Shown here piece by piece: positions 1-7,969 of a DNA stretch of 36,253 bases (positions within the stretch are counted from its first letter, which is position 1; each line of letters opens with the position of its first letter). This DNA is from Acidobacteriota bacterium. Its GTDB lineage: Bacteria > Acidobacteriota > Holophagae > Thermotomaculales > Thermotomaculaceae. The position numbers and the translations under genes were made by a program. Below the pieces are notes generated by a model, which did no database searches, was not told the DNA's origin, and saw only the letters and a program-made list of their open reading frames with translations. The stretch covers positions 1 to 36,253 of the forward strand of contig JALSOA010000071.1 in assembly GCA_026986725.1 (NCBI GenBank), in the 5' to 3' direction.

Positions 1-72
1 CGCTTTTTTAACTTCCTGTATTGAGGCTCCCTTCTGGAGCCCCAATACAGCGTAATAATCCTTTTTAACCAT
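1..72 (-). CDS. dnaJ: DnaJ chaperone, N-terminal fragment (runs off left edge)
   Basis: Only the first 24 codons are inside the window. They read as the start of a J domain: MVKKDYYAVLG followed by a helix beginning SIQEVKKA. This matches helices I and II of DnaJ, the Hsp40 co-chaperone that stimulates DnaK ATPase and delivers clients. The ATG at 72 has a GGAG ribosome site a few bases upstream. It starts 23 bases after the dnaK stop, in the classic dnaK-dnaJ order, so the two are almost certainly co-transcribed. A J-domain protein other than full DnaJ (CbpA type) cannot be excluded because the rest lies outside. Confidence 0.85.
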   Translation of the reverse strand, partial: MVKKDYYAVLGLQKGASIQEVKKA

Positions 73-95
73 GGCCTAATCTCCGTACACCCCCA

Positions 96-2003
96 TTATT
101 CCACAATCTCCGCATCAACAACATCATCTCCATCATCCTTTTTAGAATCCCCAACATTTGAGTTTGTGGCACCTGCACCATGAGTTGCTTCACTTCCAGG
201 TGCTGATTGAGATTGGTACAGGTACTGGGAAAGTCTGTGAGATACATTGGTGAGGTTTTCAATTGCAGAATTTATTGCGTTTACATCCTCACCTTCCATA
301 GCAGTTTTTAACTGAGAGATAGCAGATTCAATAGCCTGCTTATCTGCATCGTTGATCTTATCTGAATGCTCTTTCAAAAGTTTCTCAATCTGGTAAATCA
401 GAGAATCCCCTCTGTTCCTTGCATCAATAAGCTGAGCTCTCCTTTTGTCTTCTTCAGCATGTGCTTCAGCCTCCTTAACCATTCTATCGATCTCCTCTTT
501 TGTCAAACCACTTGAACCGGTTATTGTGATCTTCTGCTCCTTGCCTGTTGCCCTGTCCTTTGCACTCACATTCAAAATACCATTTGCATCTATGTCAAAA
601 GTAACCTCTATCTGAGGAACTCCCCTTGGTGCAGGTGGTATTCCCATAAGATGAAACCTTCCAAGAGATTTGTTATCCTTTGCAAGAGGCCTTTCACCCT
701 GCAAAACATGTATTTCCACACTTGTCTGATTATCCGCAGCCGTTGTAAACACTTCTGTCTTCCTTGTTGGGATAGTGGTGTTCCTTGGTATCATAACAGT
801 CATAACCCCACCCTGGGTCTCAACACCAAGAGATAACGGAGTTACATCAAGGAGAAGAACATCTTTCACATCACCTGCAAGAACTCCACCCTGGATTGCA
901 GCACCAACCGCAACAACCTCGTCAGGGTTTACCCCTTTATGCGGCTCTTTGCCAAAGAATTCAGTAACCTTTTTTTGAACAAGAGGAATTCTCGTAGAAC
1001 CACCAACAAGAACAACCTCATCAATATCTGATGGAGTTAAACCAGCATCTTCAAGTGCCTTTTTACATGGATCCATTGTTCTCTCAATAAGATCCTCAAT
1101 CATTGCTTCAAGTTTTGCTCTTGTTAATTTAATGTTCAGATGTTTTGGGCCTGAGGCATCCGCAGTGATAAATGGTAAATTTATCTCTGTTTCCATCATT
1201 GAAGAGAGCTCTATCTTTGCCTTTTCAGCAGCCTCTTTCAATCTCTGTAAAGCCATTTTGTCCTGAGAAAGGTCAATCCCCTGATCTTTCTTGAACTCAT
1301 CAATTAACCAGTCTATTATTCTCTGGTCTATGTTATCTCCACCAAGGTGGGTGTCTCCGTTCGTTGATTTAACCTCAACCACACCCTCACCAACTTCAAG
1401 TATTGAAATATCAAAAGTGCCACCACCAAAGTCGTAAACCGCTATTGTTTCATCCTTTTTCTTATCAAGTCCATAAGCAAGGGCTGCCGCAGTTGGCTCG
1501 TTTATTATTCTTTTAACCTCAAGCCCTGCGATCTTTCCAGCATCCTTGGTTGCCTGTCTTTGAGCATCGTTAAAGTAAGCGGGAACAGTAATAACCGCCT
1601 CTTTAACAGGCTCTCCAAGGTAATCCTCGGCAGCCTTTTTTAACTTCTGCAACACCTTTGCAGATATTTCAGGTGGAGAATAAAGTTTTCCATTTACCTC
1701 AACCCTGACATCTCCGTTAGGCGCCTTAACAACTTTGTAAGGCACCATTTTCATCTCTTCAGTCACCTCATCATACCTTCTTCCCATAAACCTTTTTATA
1801 GAGAAGATCGTATTTTCAGGGTTTGTAATAGCCTGTCTCTTTGCAACCTGGCCAACTAAAATTTCTCCATTTTTGGTAAAAGCAACAACTGAAGGAGTTG
1901 TTCTTGCACCTTCCTGGTTGGGAATGACCGTAACATCATTACCCTCCATAACTGCAACAACAGAGTTTGTTGTTCCAAGATCAATACCAATTATTTTTCC
2001 CAT
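96..2003 (-). CDS. dnaK: Chaperone protein DnaK (Hsp70)
   Basis: This is a full-length cytoplasmic Hsp70 of 635 residues, an ATP-driven folding chaperone working with DnaJ and GrpE. The N-terminal ATPase domain begins [14 protein letters not shown] and contains the phosphate and adenosine motifs [11 protein letters not shown] and [11 protein letters not shown]. The substrate-binding domain follows the linker [13 protein letters not shown], and the C-terminus ends in a charged tail, DVVDAEIVE. An in-frame ATG 12 bases further upstream overlaps the ribosome site, so the start at 2003, preceded by GGAGGT with four bases of spacing, is preferred. No grpE or hrcA is adjacent; dnaJ follows. Confidence 0.98.
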   Translation of the reverse strand: MGKIIGIDLGTTNSVVAVMEGNDVTVIPNQEGARTTPSVVAFTKNGEILVGQVAKRQAITNPENTIFSIKRFMGRRYDEVTEEMKMVPYKVVKAPNGDVRVEVNGKLYSPPEISAKVLQKLKKAAEDYLGEPVKEAVITVPAYFNDAQRQATKDAGKIAGLEVKRIINEPTAAALAYGLDKKKDETIAVYDFGGGTFDISILEVGEGVVEVKSTNGDTHLGGDNIDQRIIDWLIDEFKKDQGIDLSQDKMALQRLKEAAEKAKIELSSMMETEINLPFITADASGPKHLNIKLTRAKLEAMIEDLIERTMDPCKKALEDAGLTPSDIDEVVLVGGSTRIPLVQKKVTEFFGKEPHKGVNPDEVVAVGAAIQGGVLAGDVKDVLLLDVTPLSLGVETQGGVMTVMIPRNTTIPTRKTEVFTTAADNQTSVEIHVLQGERPLAKDNKSLGRFHLMGIPPAPRGVPQIEVTFDIDANGILNVSAKDRATGKEQKITITGSSGLTKEEIDRMVKEAEAHAEEDKRRAQLIDARNRGDSLIYQIEKLLKEHSDKINDADKQAIESAISQLKTAMEGEDVNAINSAIENLTNVSHRLSQYLYQSQSAPGSEATHGAGATNSNVGDSKKDDGDDVVDAEIVE

Positions 2004-2037
2004 AATTACCTCCATACTCCTTTTTGTAACCGATATT

Positions 2038-2066
2038 AATATAAAACTTTAGTGTATTATTGTCAA
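2038..2066 (-). promoter_or_regulatory. Sigma70-type promoter of dnaK-dnaJ
   Basis: On the minus strand a perfect TTGACA (2061-2066) lies exactly 17 bases from TATATT (2038-2043). The predicted transcript would start near 2031 and leave a leader of about 28 bases before the dnaK ATG. I see no CIRCE inverted repeat and no sigma32-like site, so heat control, if present, is not obvious here. Confidence 0.75.
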
Positions 2067-2120
2067 GATTATATTATAAAAATATTATCAGATTATCGAA
2101 ATAAAAAAATCCACAGAATA

Positions 2121-2150
2121 TTATCAAAAAATTACAATTTCGTATATAAT
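2121..2150 (+). promoter_or_regulatory. Candidate promoter of the 305-aa gene
   Basis: A perfect TATAAT sits at 2145-2150 with TTATCA 18 bases upstream (2121-2126). It would start transcription near 2157, followed by a GGGAGAG ribosome site and the ATG at 2180. It diverges from the dnaK promoter. Confidence 0.55.
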
Positions 2151-2179
2151 ATATTTCAGAAAAATTCAGGGAGAGTAAT

Positions 2180-3097
2180 ATGGATAAAAGGAAAGAGACA
2201 ATTGTGGAATTTATAAACCTCAAAATTGATCAACTGTTAACAGAATTAAAGATTGAAATTGAAAAAATTTTGCAGAGGGATTTCTCACTAAAAACAGATG
2301 ATATTGAACCATTACTAAAACAACTGGCTTTTAAGGATTCAGAAGGGGTTGGTGGCGTTGAACCATTGTATCAACTAAATCTTATTTTAAAACAAAGCGT
2401 AAACCAGAAAGAGTTAATCGAGGGATTTTTTTCAACACTAAACGAGTACTCCCGGTACATGGGATTTTTTATATTTAAAGGGGATTTTGCTATATGTTAT
2501 GCTGCAATGGGAGAGGGGAACAGGCCAAGAAAGGATTTTAAAATAAAAAAACCAATTTTTATGGAGCCCTCAAGATTAACGGAAGACATATTCCCTCAGG
2601 ATCTAATATCACTTTTTGACATTTCAAAAACAATTGCAATTCCTCTTCTAATCAAATACAAACAGGCAGGATTTTTTATATTTGAGATGAAAGATGTTAA
2701 GCAACAAAAGATATTTGAAATAGCAACATCAATGTTTGAAAGGGAATTAAACCTTCTTCCCCTGAAATCGCAGGGAGAGATAAAAACTCACCATCTAAAA
2801 ACTGTAGAGAAAAAGGAGGAACACAAAGTAGAAAAGAACGGTGTAGAAGACCCCGTTATGAAAAAAGCAAAAAGATTTGCAAATGCCCTTGCAAGCGATA
2901 TTAAACTGTACAATGAAGAAAAAATAAAACAGGGAATTGAAACTGGAAATTTAAGAGAATTATTAAAAGAAGATATTGAAAAAAGTTATGCAGCCTTCAG
3001 AGAACGGTATCCTGACAAAAATAAATTTCCTGATTCAATATTTGAAGATGCACTGATAAAATATGTAGCAAATGGCAACAAAGATCTGTTGAAATAA
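2180..3097 (+). CDS. Unrecognised 305-aa protein with GAF-like middle region and conserved-looking C-terminal helices
   Basis: I do not recognise a named family. Residues 1-60 are charged and helical. Residues about 70-195 alternate hydrophobic strands and helices in a way reminiscent of a GAF or similar sensor domain (for example YMGFFIFKGDFAICYAAMGEG and IAIPLLIKYKQAGFFIFE). A Lys/Glu-rich linker follows at about 200-225. The last 75 residues contain AKRFANALASDIKLYNEEKI and then LRELLKEDIEKSY. This resembles, from memory, a C-terminal helical motif found on varied regulatory proteins of Acidobacteriota and deltaproteobacterial groups. There are no membrane segments or signal peptide. It has its own promoter and a GGGAGAG ribosome site, and lies 64 bases upstream of the aminotransferase gene. 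Confidence 0.6.
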   Translation: MDKRKETIVEFINLKIDQLLTELKIEIEKILQRDFSLKTDDIEPLLKQLAFKDSEGVGGVEPLYQLNLILKQSVNQKELIEGFFSTLNEYSRYMGFFIFKGDFAICYAAMGEGNRPRKDFKIKKPIFMEPSRLTEDIFPQDLISLFDISKTIAIPLLIKYKQAGFFIFEMKDVKQQKIFEIATSMFERELNLLPLKSQGEIKTHHLKTVEKKEEHKVEKNGVEDPVMKKAKRFANALASDIKLYNEEKIKQGIETGNLRELLKEDIEKSYAAFRERYPDKNKFPDSIFEDALIKYVANGNKDLLK

Positions 3098-3100
3098 TTA

Positions 3101-3128
3101 TTGACCTTAAAACCTATTCTGGTAATAT
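3101..3128 (+). promoter_or_regulatory. Possible promoter of the lysine aminotransferase gene
   Basis: TTGACC (3101-3106) is followed after 16 bases by TAATAT (3123-3128), just after the stop of the preceding gene and 34 bases before the next ATG. The -10 match is only partial, and readthrough from the upstream gene is equally possible. Confidence 0.35.
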
Positions 3129-3161
3129 ACAAAAGGTAAAATTTATTTTGAGGAGTTAATT

Positions 3162-4481
3162 ATGGAATCAGTTAGGGTTTCTCCAGATAATGTGCTTGAT
3201 AGCCTGAAAAAACACATTTTGGTAGATGGATTTCACATTGTACTTGACCTTGAAAAGAGTGAAGGTTGTTATATGGTTGATGCGAGGGATGGGAAAAGGT
3301 ATATTGATTTTTATGCTTTCTTTGCATCTTTACCTCTTGGATTCAACCATCCCAAAATGAAAGAACCTGAATTCCTTGAGAGGTTGGAGATTGCGTCAAT
3401 TCACAAAGTTGCAAATTCAGATATTTACACAACATATATGGCTGAATTCGTTGAAACATTTGCAAAATTAGGGGCACACCCTGATCTTCCCAATTACTTC
3501 TTCATAGACGGCGGGGCACTTGCAGTGGAGAATGCTTTAAAAACAGCATTCGACTGGAAAGTAAGAAAAAACTTTGCAAAAGGCTATAAAGAAGAAAAGG
3601 GGCACATGGTCATCCATTTTAAAGAGGCATTTCATGGAAGAACAGGCTATACCATGAGCCTCACAAATACTGACCCCACAAAAGTGAAATACTTTCCCAA
3701 ATTTAACTGGCCAAGAATAACAAACCCAAAGATTGAATTCCCATTAAACGAAGACAACCTGAAAAAGGTTATTGAGCTTGAAAACAGGGCAATTGACGAG
3801 ATAAATTCTGCCATAAAAGAGTACGGAGATGACATAGCCTGCCTGATTATCGAGCCAATTCAGGGAGAGGGCGGAGATAACCACTTCAGACCTGAATTCC
3901 TGAAAAAATTAAGAGAGATAACAGAAGAAAATGACATACTTTACATTGTTGACGAGGTTCAAACCGGAGTGGGTGCAACCGGTAAGATGTGGTGCTTTGA
4001 GCATTTCGGTTTTACTCCTGATATTGTTTCTTTCGGTAAAAAATTGCAGGTTTGCGGAATTATGGTTTCGGACAAGATAAATGAGGTTGACTCTGTGTTC
4101 AAGGTTTCTTCAAGGCTTAACTCAACCTGGGGGGCAAACATAGTCGATATGGTTAGAGCACAGAGGATTTTAGAGATAATCCACGAAGACAACCTTGTTG
4201 AAAATGCAGCAAAAATGGGGAATTATCTCTTCAACAAACTAAATGAATTAAAAGAAGGTTCAAAGGTGAAAATTTCCAACATTAGAGGAAGAGGGCTTTT
4301 TGCAGCATTTGAACTGGAAAGCGCAGAAGCAAGAGATAATGTTTTCAATAAGTGCTTTGAAAATGGGCTTGCAGTACTTAAATCCGGTGAAAGGTCTATA
4401 AGGTTCAGACCATCTTTAAATATAACAAAAGATGTAATTGACGAAGGATTAAACATCCTTGCTGAGGTATTAAAAGCGTGA
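3162..4481 (+). CDS. lat: L-lysine 6-aminotransferase-like class III PLP enzyme
   Basis: This class III (fold type I) aminotransferase has 439 residues. The family transfers the epsilon-amino group of lysine to 2-oxoglutarate, giving 2-aminoadipate semialdehyde (piperideine-6-carboxylate) and glutamate. Visible hallmarks are the N-terminal region with YIDFYAFFASLPLGFNHP, the segment LIIEPIQGEGGDNHF, the cofactor aspartate in YIVDEVQTGVG, and the Schiff-base lysine in SFGKKLQVCG (K293 or K294). The QVCG context and overall length fit the LAT family better than ornithine or GABA aminotransferases, but substrate choice is inferred from similarity. A GGAG ribosome site precedes the ATG. The NifU-domain gene follows after 27 bases, probably in one transcript. 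Confidence 0.85.
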   Translation: MESVRVSPDNVLDSLKKHILVDGFHIVLDLEKSEGCYMVDARDGKRYIDFYAFFASLPLGFNHPKMKEPEFLERLEIASIHKVANSDIYTTYMAEFVETFAKLGAHPDLPNYFFIDGGALAVENALKTAFDWKVRKNFAKGYKEEKGHMVIHFKEAFHGRTGYTMSLTNTDPTKVKYFPKFNWPRITNPKIEFPLNEDNLKKVIELENRAIDEINSAIKEYGDDIACLIIEPIQGEGGDNHFRPEFLKKLREITEENDILYIVDEVQTGVGATGKMWCFEHFGFTPDIVSFGKKLQVCGIMVSDKINEVDSVFKVSSRLNSTWGANIVDMVRAQRILEIIHEDNLVENAAKMGNYLFNKLNELKEGSKVKISNIRGRGLFAAFELESAEARDNVFNKCFENGLAVLKSGERSIRFRPSLNITKDVIDEGLNILAEVLKA

Positions 4482-4508
4482 TAAGTGCGTAAAAACAAAG
4501 GAGGATTT

Positions 4509-4733
4509 ATGGATATTCAGGAAAAAGTTGAAAAGGCTTTAAACAACATCAGACCTGCATTGCAGATGGATGGAGGAGATGTTGAGTTTTTAAAGTATGA
4601 AGACGGCACGGTATATGTAAAACTTTTAGGTGCATGCGGCGGTTGCCCAATGTCAACAATGACATTGAAACTCTTTATAGAAGAGAGATTGAAAGAGGAA
4701 GTTCCTGAAGTAAAAGAGGTTGTTCAGGTATAG
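4509..4733 (+). CDS. NifU C-terminal domain (Nfu-type) Fe-S scaffold/carrier
   Basis: This 74-residue protein consists only of the NifU C-terminal domain. It has the start DIQEKVEKALNNIRPALQMDGGDVEF and the paired cysteines in GACGGCPMS that bind a transferable [4Fe-4S] cluster between two subunits. Family members store or deliver Fe-S clusters to apoproteins in the cytoplasm; IspH, encoded nearby, is one such client type, but a link is only conjecture. The start at 4509 has a strong AAAGGAGG site, so an in-frame GTG eight codons upstream is rejected. A stem-loop terminator follows directly. Confidence 0.9.
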   Translation: MDIQEKVEKALNNIRPALQMDGGDVEFLKYEDGTVYVKLLGACGGCPMSTMTLKLFIEERLKEEVPEVKEVVQV

Positions 4734-4739
4734 ATCTTT

Positions 4740-4762
4740 GCCCCGATTTTCGGGGCTTTTTT
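4740..4762 (+). terminator. Intrinsic terminator after the NifU-domain gene
   Basis: A seven-base-pair stem (GCCCCGA / TCGGGGC, 4740-4756) with a three-base loop is followed by six T residues. It lies 6 bases after the stop codon and only 12 bases before the trmH start, so any trmH transcript from upstream must read through it. Confidence 0.85.
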
Positions 4763-4774
4763 CTTGGCCGGGAT

Positions 4775-5476
4775 ATGCAAAAAACGATTGAGTTTCTGGA
4801 ATCATTTTTAAGCGATGCAAGACTTGAAAGGTTAAAAGAGGTTTTGCTTTCAAGGATAAAAAACATCACCATAATTCTTGATAATCTTCTTGATTCCCAT
4901 AATACAAGTGCAGTTATAAGGACTGCTGAGGGCCTTGGTTTAACCGATGTTTATGTTGTTGAACAGGATTATCAGTTTGAAATTAACAAAGCGGTGACAA
5001 AGTACTCTCACAAATGGATAAACATCCACAGATTCAAAAAATGTGAGAAGTGTTTAACCCAAGTAAAACAAAAAGGGTACAAAATATTTGTGGCAAATGT
5101 CTCGAGAAACGCAAAACCCCTGAATAAAATACCAATAACTCCTGGAGTAAAGTATGCTTTTGTGTTTGGAAATGAGCATTCGGGTATCAGTTCAGAAAGC
5201 AAAAAACTCAGTGACGGAGAGTTTTTTATCCCCATGTATGGCTTTACCGAAAGTTTCAATGTTTCAGTTGCCGCAGCAATAACACTGTCCTATGTCAGTT
5301 ACAATTACAGAAAATTCTTAAGGAAAAACACAGACCTTGAGAGAAGAGACATAGAAAAACTATACTTTGAATACCTGAAAAAGGCCGTGAAAAACAGTGA
5401 TATAATCCTTAAATCATTTAACGAAAGAGAAAAGCAAAGCAATAACACCTGGAATGAGGGCAAAATTGTCAAGTAA
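4775..5476 (+). CDS. trmH: TrmH-type SPOUT tRNA/rRNA ribose 2'-O-methyltransferase
   Basis: This 233-residue SPOUT (SpoU/TrmH) methyltransferase uses S-adenosylmethionine. The signature segments are all present: ILDNLLDSHNTSAVIRTAE (motif 1, with the Asn-x-x-x-x-x-Arg pattern), FVFGNEHSGIS (motif 2) and IPMYGFTESFNVSVAAAI (motif 3, forming the trefoil-knot cofactor site). The short N-terminal helix and C-terminal tail fit TrmH, which methylates G18 of tRNA, better than RlmB, which has a larger N-terminal domain. The ribosome site is weak (a G-rich stretch just after the terminator), so translation or transcription may be regulated. Its last 63 bases overlap the end of the opposing ispH-ubiA gene. 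Confidence 0.85.
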   Translation: MQKTIEFLESFLSDARLERLKEVLLSRIKNITIILDNLLDSHNTSAVIRTAEGLGLTDVYVVEQDYQFEINKAVTKYSHKWINIHRFKKCEKCLTQVKQKGYKIFVANVSRNAKPLNKIPITPGVKYAFVFGNEHSGISSESKKLSDGEFFIPMYGFTESFNVSVAAAITLSYVSYNYRKFLRKNTDLERRDIEKLYFEYLKKAVKNSDIILKSFNEREKQSNNTWNEGKIVK

Positions 5477-7117
5477 AAATTCATAGAGAATCGGGGATAA
5501 CACTCTTTTTTTTACGACAAAGGTGTTTACAATAGTGTAATAAAGCAAGAAAAATATTGAAAGAATTGAAAAGTAAATATAATCACCATAAAAAAATATG
5601 AGGGATAAAGAGAAAAAAACAACGACAATTACAGTTATGTGAGAAATTTTCAATGATCTATCAATGCCGACCAGTATCGGTAATGTTTCCCTGCCATAAA
5701 ATCTGTCTCCCTGAATATCCTTAATATCGGAGAATATTGATCCAGAAAACACAACAACAAACACAAAAAAAGAAACAGCAATAATTGAAATTTCTTTGTA
5801 CAAACCTGCATACCAGAAAGGAATTACTGCAATAACTATAGTCCATGCAAGAGCATAAAGAAGGTTCTTGGAACCTGGAACATCAAATAGCCTCAATTTA
5901 TTCCCTTTAAACCTCAATTTAATTCTATAAATCAATCCCAGAATAGAAGCAAACAACAGTGCTAAAAAAGTGTAAAATGAAATTGTAAAACTCAAAACAG
6001 CAAGGGAAAACAACGATAAAAAAGCTAAAAAGACCAATAAACTCTTTTTTTCTTTAATAAAGAAAAACCTTGATGGATTGCTGAACCTTAAACCCTCTAT
6101 ATCAATTAAATTGTTAAAAACCGTCATTGAAAAAATGTAAAAAAATGCTATTAAAGAAAACCTGAAAGAAAGAGGTATTGAAAACAGGTTGAGTAACCCA
6201 AAAGAAAACAAAAAGGCTGAAAAACCCCTGAATAGGCCTGAATTGAAAATAAAAGAGACAAACTTCTTCCATGGCCTGGAACCACTGTCAAGAAACTTTA
6301 AATAATCAACAACAGAGTTTATTATCCAGTTTGGAGTTGATGCTCCGGCAGAGACACCAACTGTCTCAAAGGAAGAAAAATCAATACCTTTCAGTTCGTC
6401 CTCCGTCTCAATGTGGTACACACAATTGCAGTATTGCTTCGATATTTCTGCAAGCCTGGTAGTATTGGCGCTGTGTTTCCCACCTATAATTATCATACAA
6501 TCAACCTGAGATGCTATCCTTTTCACTTCATCCTGTCTTCTGTGTGTCGAATCGCAAATTGTGCAAAATTCCTTAACCTCTTTAGCCCTGCTTTTAATAA
6601 CATCCACAATTCGATAAAATTCATCGTAATTAAAAGTTGTTTGCGAAACAACAATAACCTTATCAAGGTTGTTCAACTTTGTTGCATCTTCAACACTCCC
6701 TACAACAAACGCTTCACCTTCAGAATACCCCTTTAAACTAATAACCTCAGCATGCCCTTCATCACCAACAATAACAACCTTATAACCCTTTTTTATATGC
6801 CCTTTAATTATCCCCTGAACCTTGCCAACCTTTGGACAGGTAAGGTTAACCACATCAAGCCCCTTATCTTTCAATGCTTTTAAGGTTTCAGGGGTCGTGC
6901 CATGTGCCCTTATAACAACAGTACCGCTGTTCAATTTCGATATATCTTTTTCAGATCTAACCCCTTTTGATTCAAGCAAAGACACAACCTGATTGTTATG
7001 AATCAAAGGACCTAAAGTACACACACTTTCTTTTTCTTTAGAAATATCAAGGATTCTGTCCATTGCCCTTCTTACACCCCAGCAAAAACCAGCAGTCTGT
7101 GCAACTATAATCTTCAT
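5414..7117 (-). CDS. ispH: IspH (HMBPP reductase) fused to a UbiA-family membrane prenyltransferase
   Basis: This is a 567-residue fusion. Residues 1-275 are IspH, the last MEP-pathway enzyme, a [4Fe-4S] reductase making IPP and DMAPP. Cluster ligands C12, C94 and C188, active-site H40, H72 and H122, and catalytic E124 (GDEGHAEV) are all visible. After a short linker, residues from about 285 to the end form roughly eight or nine membrane segments of a UbiA-type prenyltransferase. The second Asp motif is DIKDIQGD (464-471) followed by GRETLP. The first is NNLIDIE (335-341), which lacks the usual last aspartate. The UbiA substrate cannot be read from sequence. It is the last gene of the long minus-strand run, 8 bases after the TIM-barrel gene, and has no clear ribosome site. 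Confidence 0.88.
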   Translation of the reverse strand: MKIIVAQTAGFCWGVRRAMDRILDISKEKESVCTLGPLIHNNQVVSLLESKGVRSEKDISKLNSGTVVIRAHGTTPETLKALKDKGLDVVNLTCPKVGKVQGIIKGHIKKGYKVVIVGDEGHAEVISLKGYSEGEAFVVGSVEDATKLNNLDKVIVVSQTTFNYDEFYRIVDVIKSRAKEVKEFCTICDSTHRRQDEVKRIASQVDCMIIIGGKHSANTTRLAEISKQYCNCVYHIETEDELKGIDFSSFETVGVSAGASTPNWIINSVVDYLKFLDSGSRPWKKFVSFIFNSGLFRGFSAFLFSFGLLNLFSIPLSFRFSLIAFFYIFSMTVFNNLIDIEGLRFSNPSRFFFIKEKKSLLVFLAFLSLFSLAVLSFTISFYTFLALLFASILGLIYRIKLRFKGNKLRLFDVPGSKNLLYALAWTIVIAVIPFWYAGLYKEISIIAVSFFVFVVVFSGSIFSDIKDIQGDRFYGRETLPILVGIDRSLKISHITVIVVVFFSLSLIFFYGDYIYFSILSIFFLLYYTIVNTFVVKKRVLSPILYEFLLDNFALIPGVIALLFSFVK

Positions 7118-7125
7118 AATGCTAT

Positions 7126-7944
7126 CTATTCAATCCTGGATTCTATCTCTTTAAATTTACAAACAGCATTATAAGCATCTTTTAACAACATGTCATAATC
7201 TGAGAAGCCACTCATTCTGATTTCCAGTATGAAACCCCATTTATAATCAACCCCTTTCAAAAGTTTCATAACCCTTTCCCAATCAATGTTCCCTTCAAAA
7301 GGGACAAGATGGGAATCAGAGTCCCCCACATTATCGTGAACATGCATGGTGAAAAAGTTAACTCCGTACTTTTCTATATCGTTGTACAAAGTTCCTCTGA
7401 TATTTGCATGGCCAGTATCAAAGCAAACCCCTGCAGGTACAAGGTTATCCTCAAAAAATTTAACAATTGAAGCAACCGAAGTGCGCGAACCAGGGATGTT
7501 TTCAAAAGCAAGTTTTACCTGCAGATGCTCCGCAAATACAAATAATTCTTCAAGGCTTTTCAAAAACGGATCTCTGATCACATTGTATGGGAAGTGGATC
7601 ACATAGTAATCAACAGGGAACAAAGTGGCAAGCACCATTGATGCTTTTATCTCTTCAACGGATTTATTCCTGTACTCCTCATTTTCACTTGCTATGTTAA
7701 CAAACATTCTGTTTTTTAAAGAAGCAAGATCAAAGTAAAAGGGAGCGTGAACAGAGTTCACCATCAATTTGTTATCAGAAACACCTTTTGCAATCTCCTT
7801 CAATTGCGAATGGTTATTAAAGTCAATCTGCATCCTGCTTGAGAATATTTCAATTACAGAAAATCCGTTATCTGCTATTAAATCAAGATGTTTTCTTTTT
7901 AACAATTCGTAAGCAAAGGGATGAGTGGATATCCCGTATATCAT
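7126..7944 (-). CDS. Sugar phosphate isomerase/epimerase-like TIM barrel protein (AP endonuclease 2 superfamily)
   Basis: This 272-residue protein has the xylose isomerase-like TIM-barrel layout. It begins GISTHPFAYELL, has SVIEIFSS on an early strand, and shows a likely divalent-metal site made of HFPYN, AFENIPG, CFDTGHANIRG, HVHDNVGDSD and a late FILEIR. These E, D/H, H and E positions match the metal ligands of the superfamily (sugar epimerases, IolE/IolI types, endonuclease IV). No diagnostic feature chooses between sugar isomerase and endonuclease; the short length and context favour a small-molecule isomerase. A GGAG ribosome site precedes ATG 7944. It lies between fabH and ispH-ubiA in the operon. 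Confidence 0.75.
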   Translation of the reverse strand: MIYGISTHPFAYELLKRKHLDLIADNGFSVIEIFSSRMQIDFNNHSQLKEIAKGVSDNKLMVNSVHAPFYFDLASLKNRMFVNIASENEEYRNKSVEEIKASMVLATLFPVDYYVIHFPYNVIRDPFLKSLEELFVFAEHLQVKLAFENIPGSRTSVASIVKFFEDNLVPAGVCFDTGHANIRGTLYNDIEKYGVNFFTMHVHDNVGDSDSHLVPFEGNIDWERVMKLLKGVDYKWGFILEIRMSGFSDYDMLLKDAYNAVCKFKEIESRIE

Positions 7945-7969
7945 TGTTACTCCAGTTTAATCCTTACTA

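Noticed and set aside
2004-2060. CIRCE or sigma32 control of dnaK
   Set aside because: No TTAGCACTC-type inverted repeat or heat-shock promoter is seen; an ordinary sigma70 promoter explains the region.
3098-3161. Lysine riboswitch before the lysine aminotransferase gene
   Set aside because: The 64-base gap is far too short for that riboswitch and shows no fitting stems.
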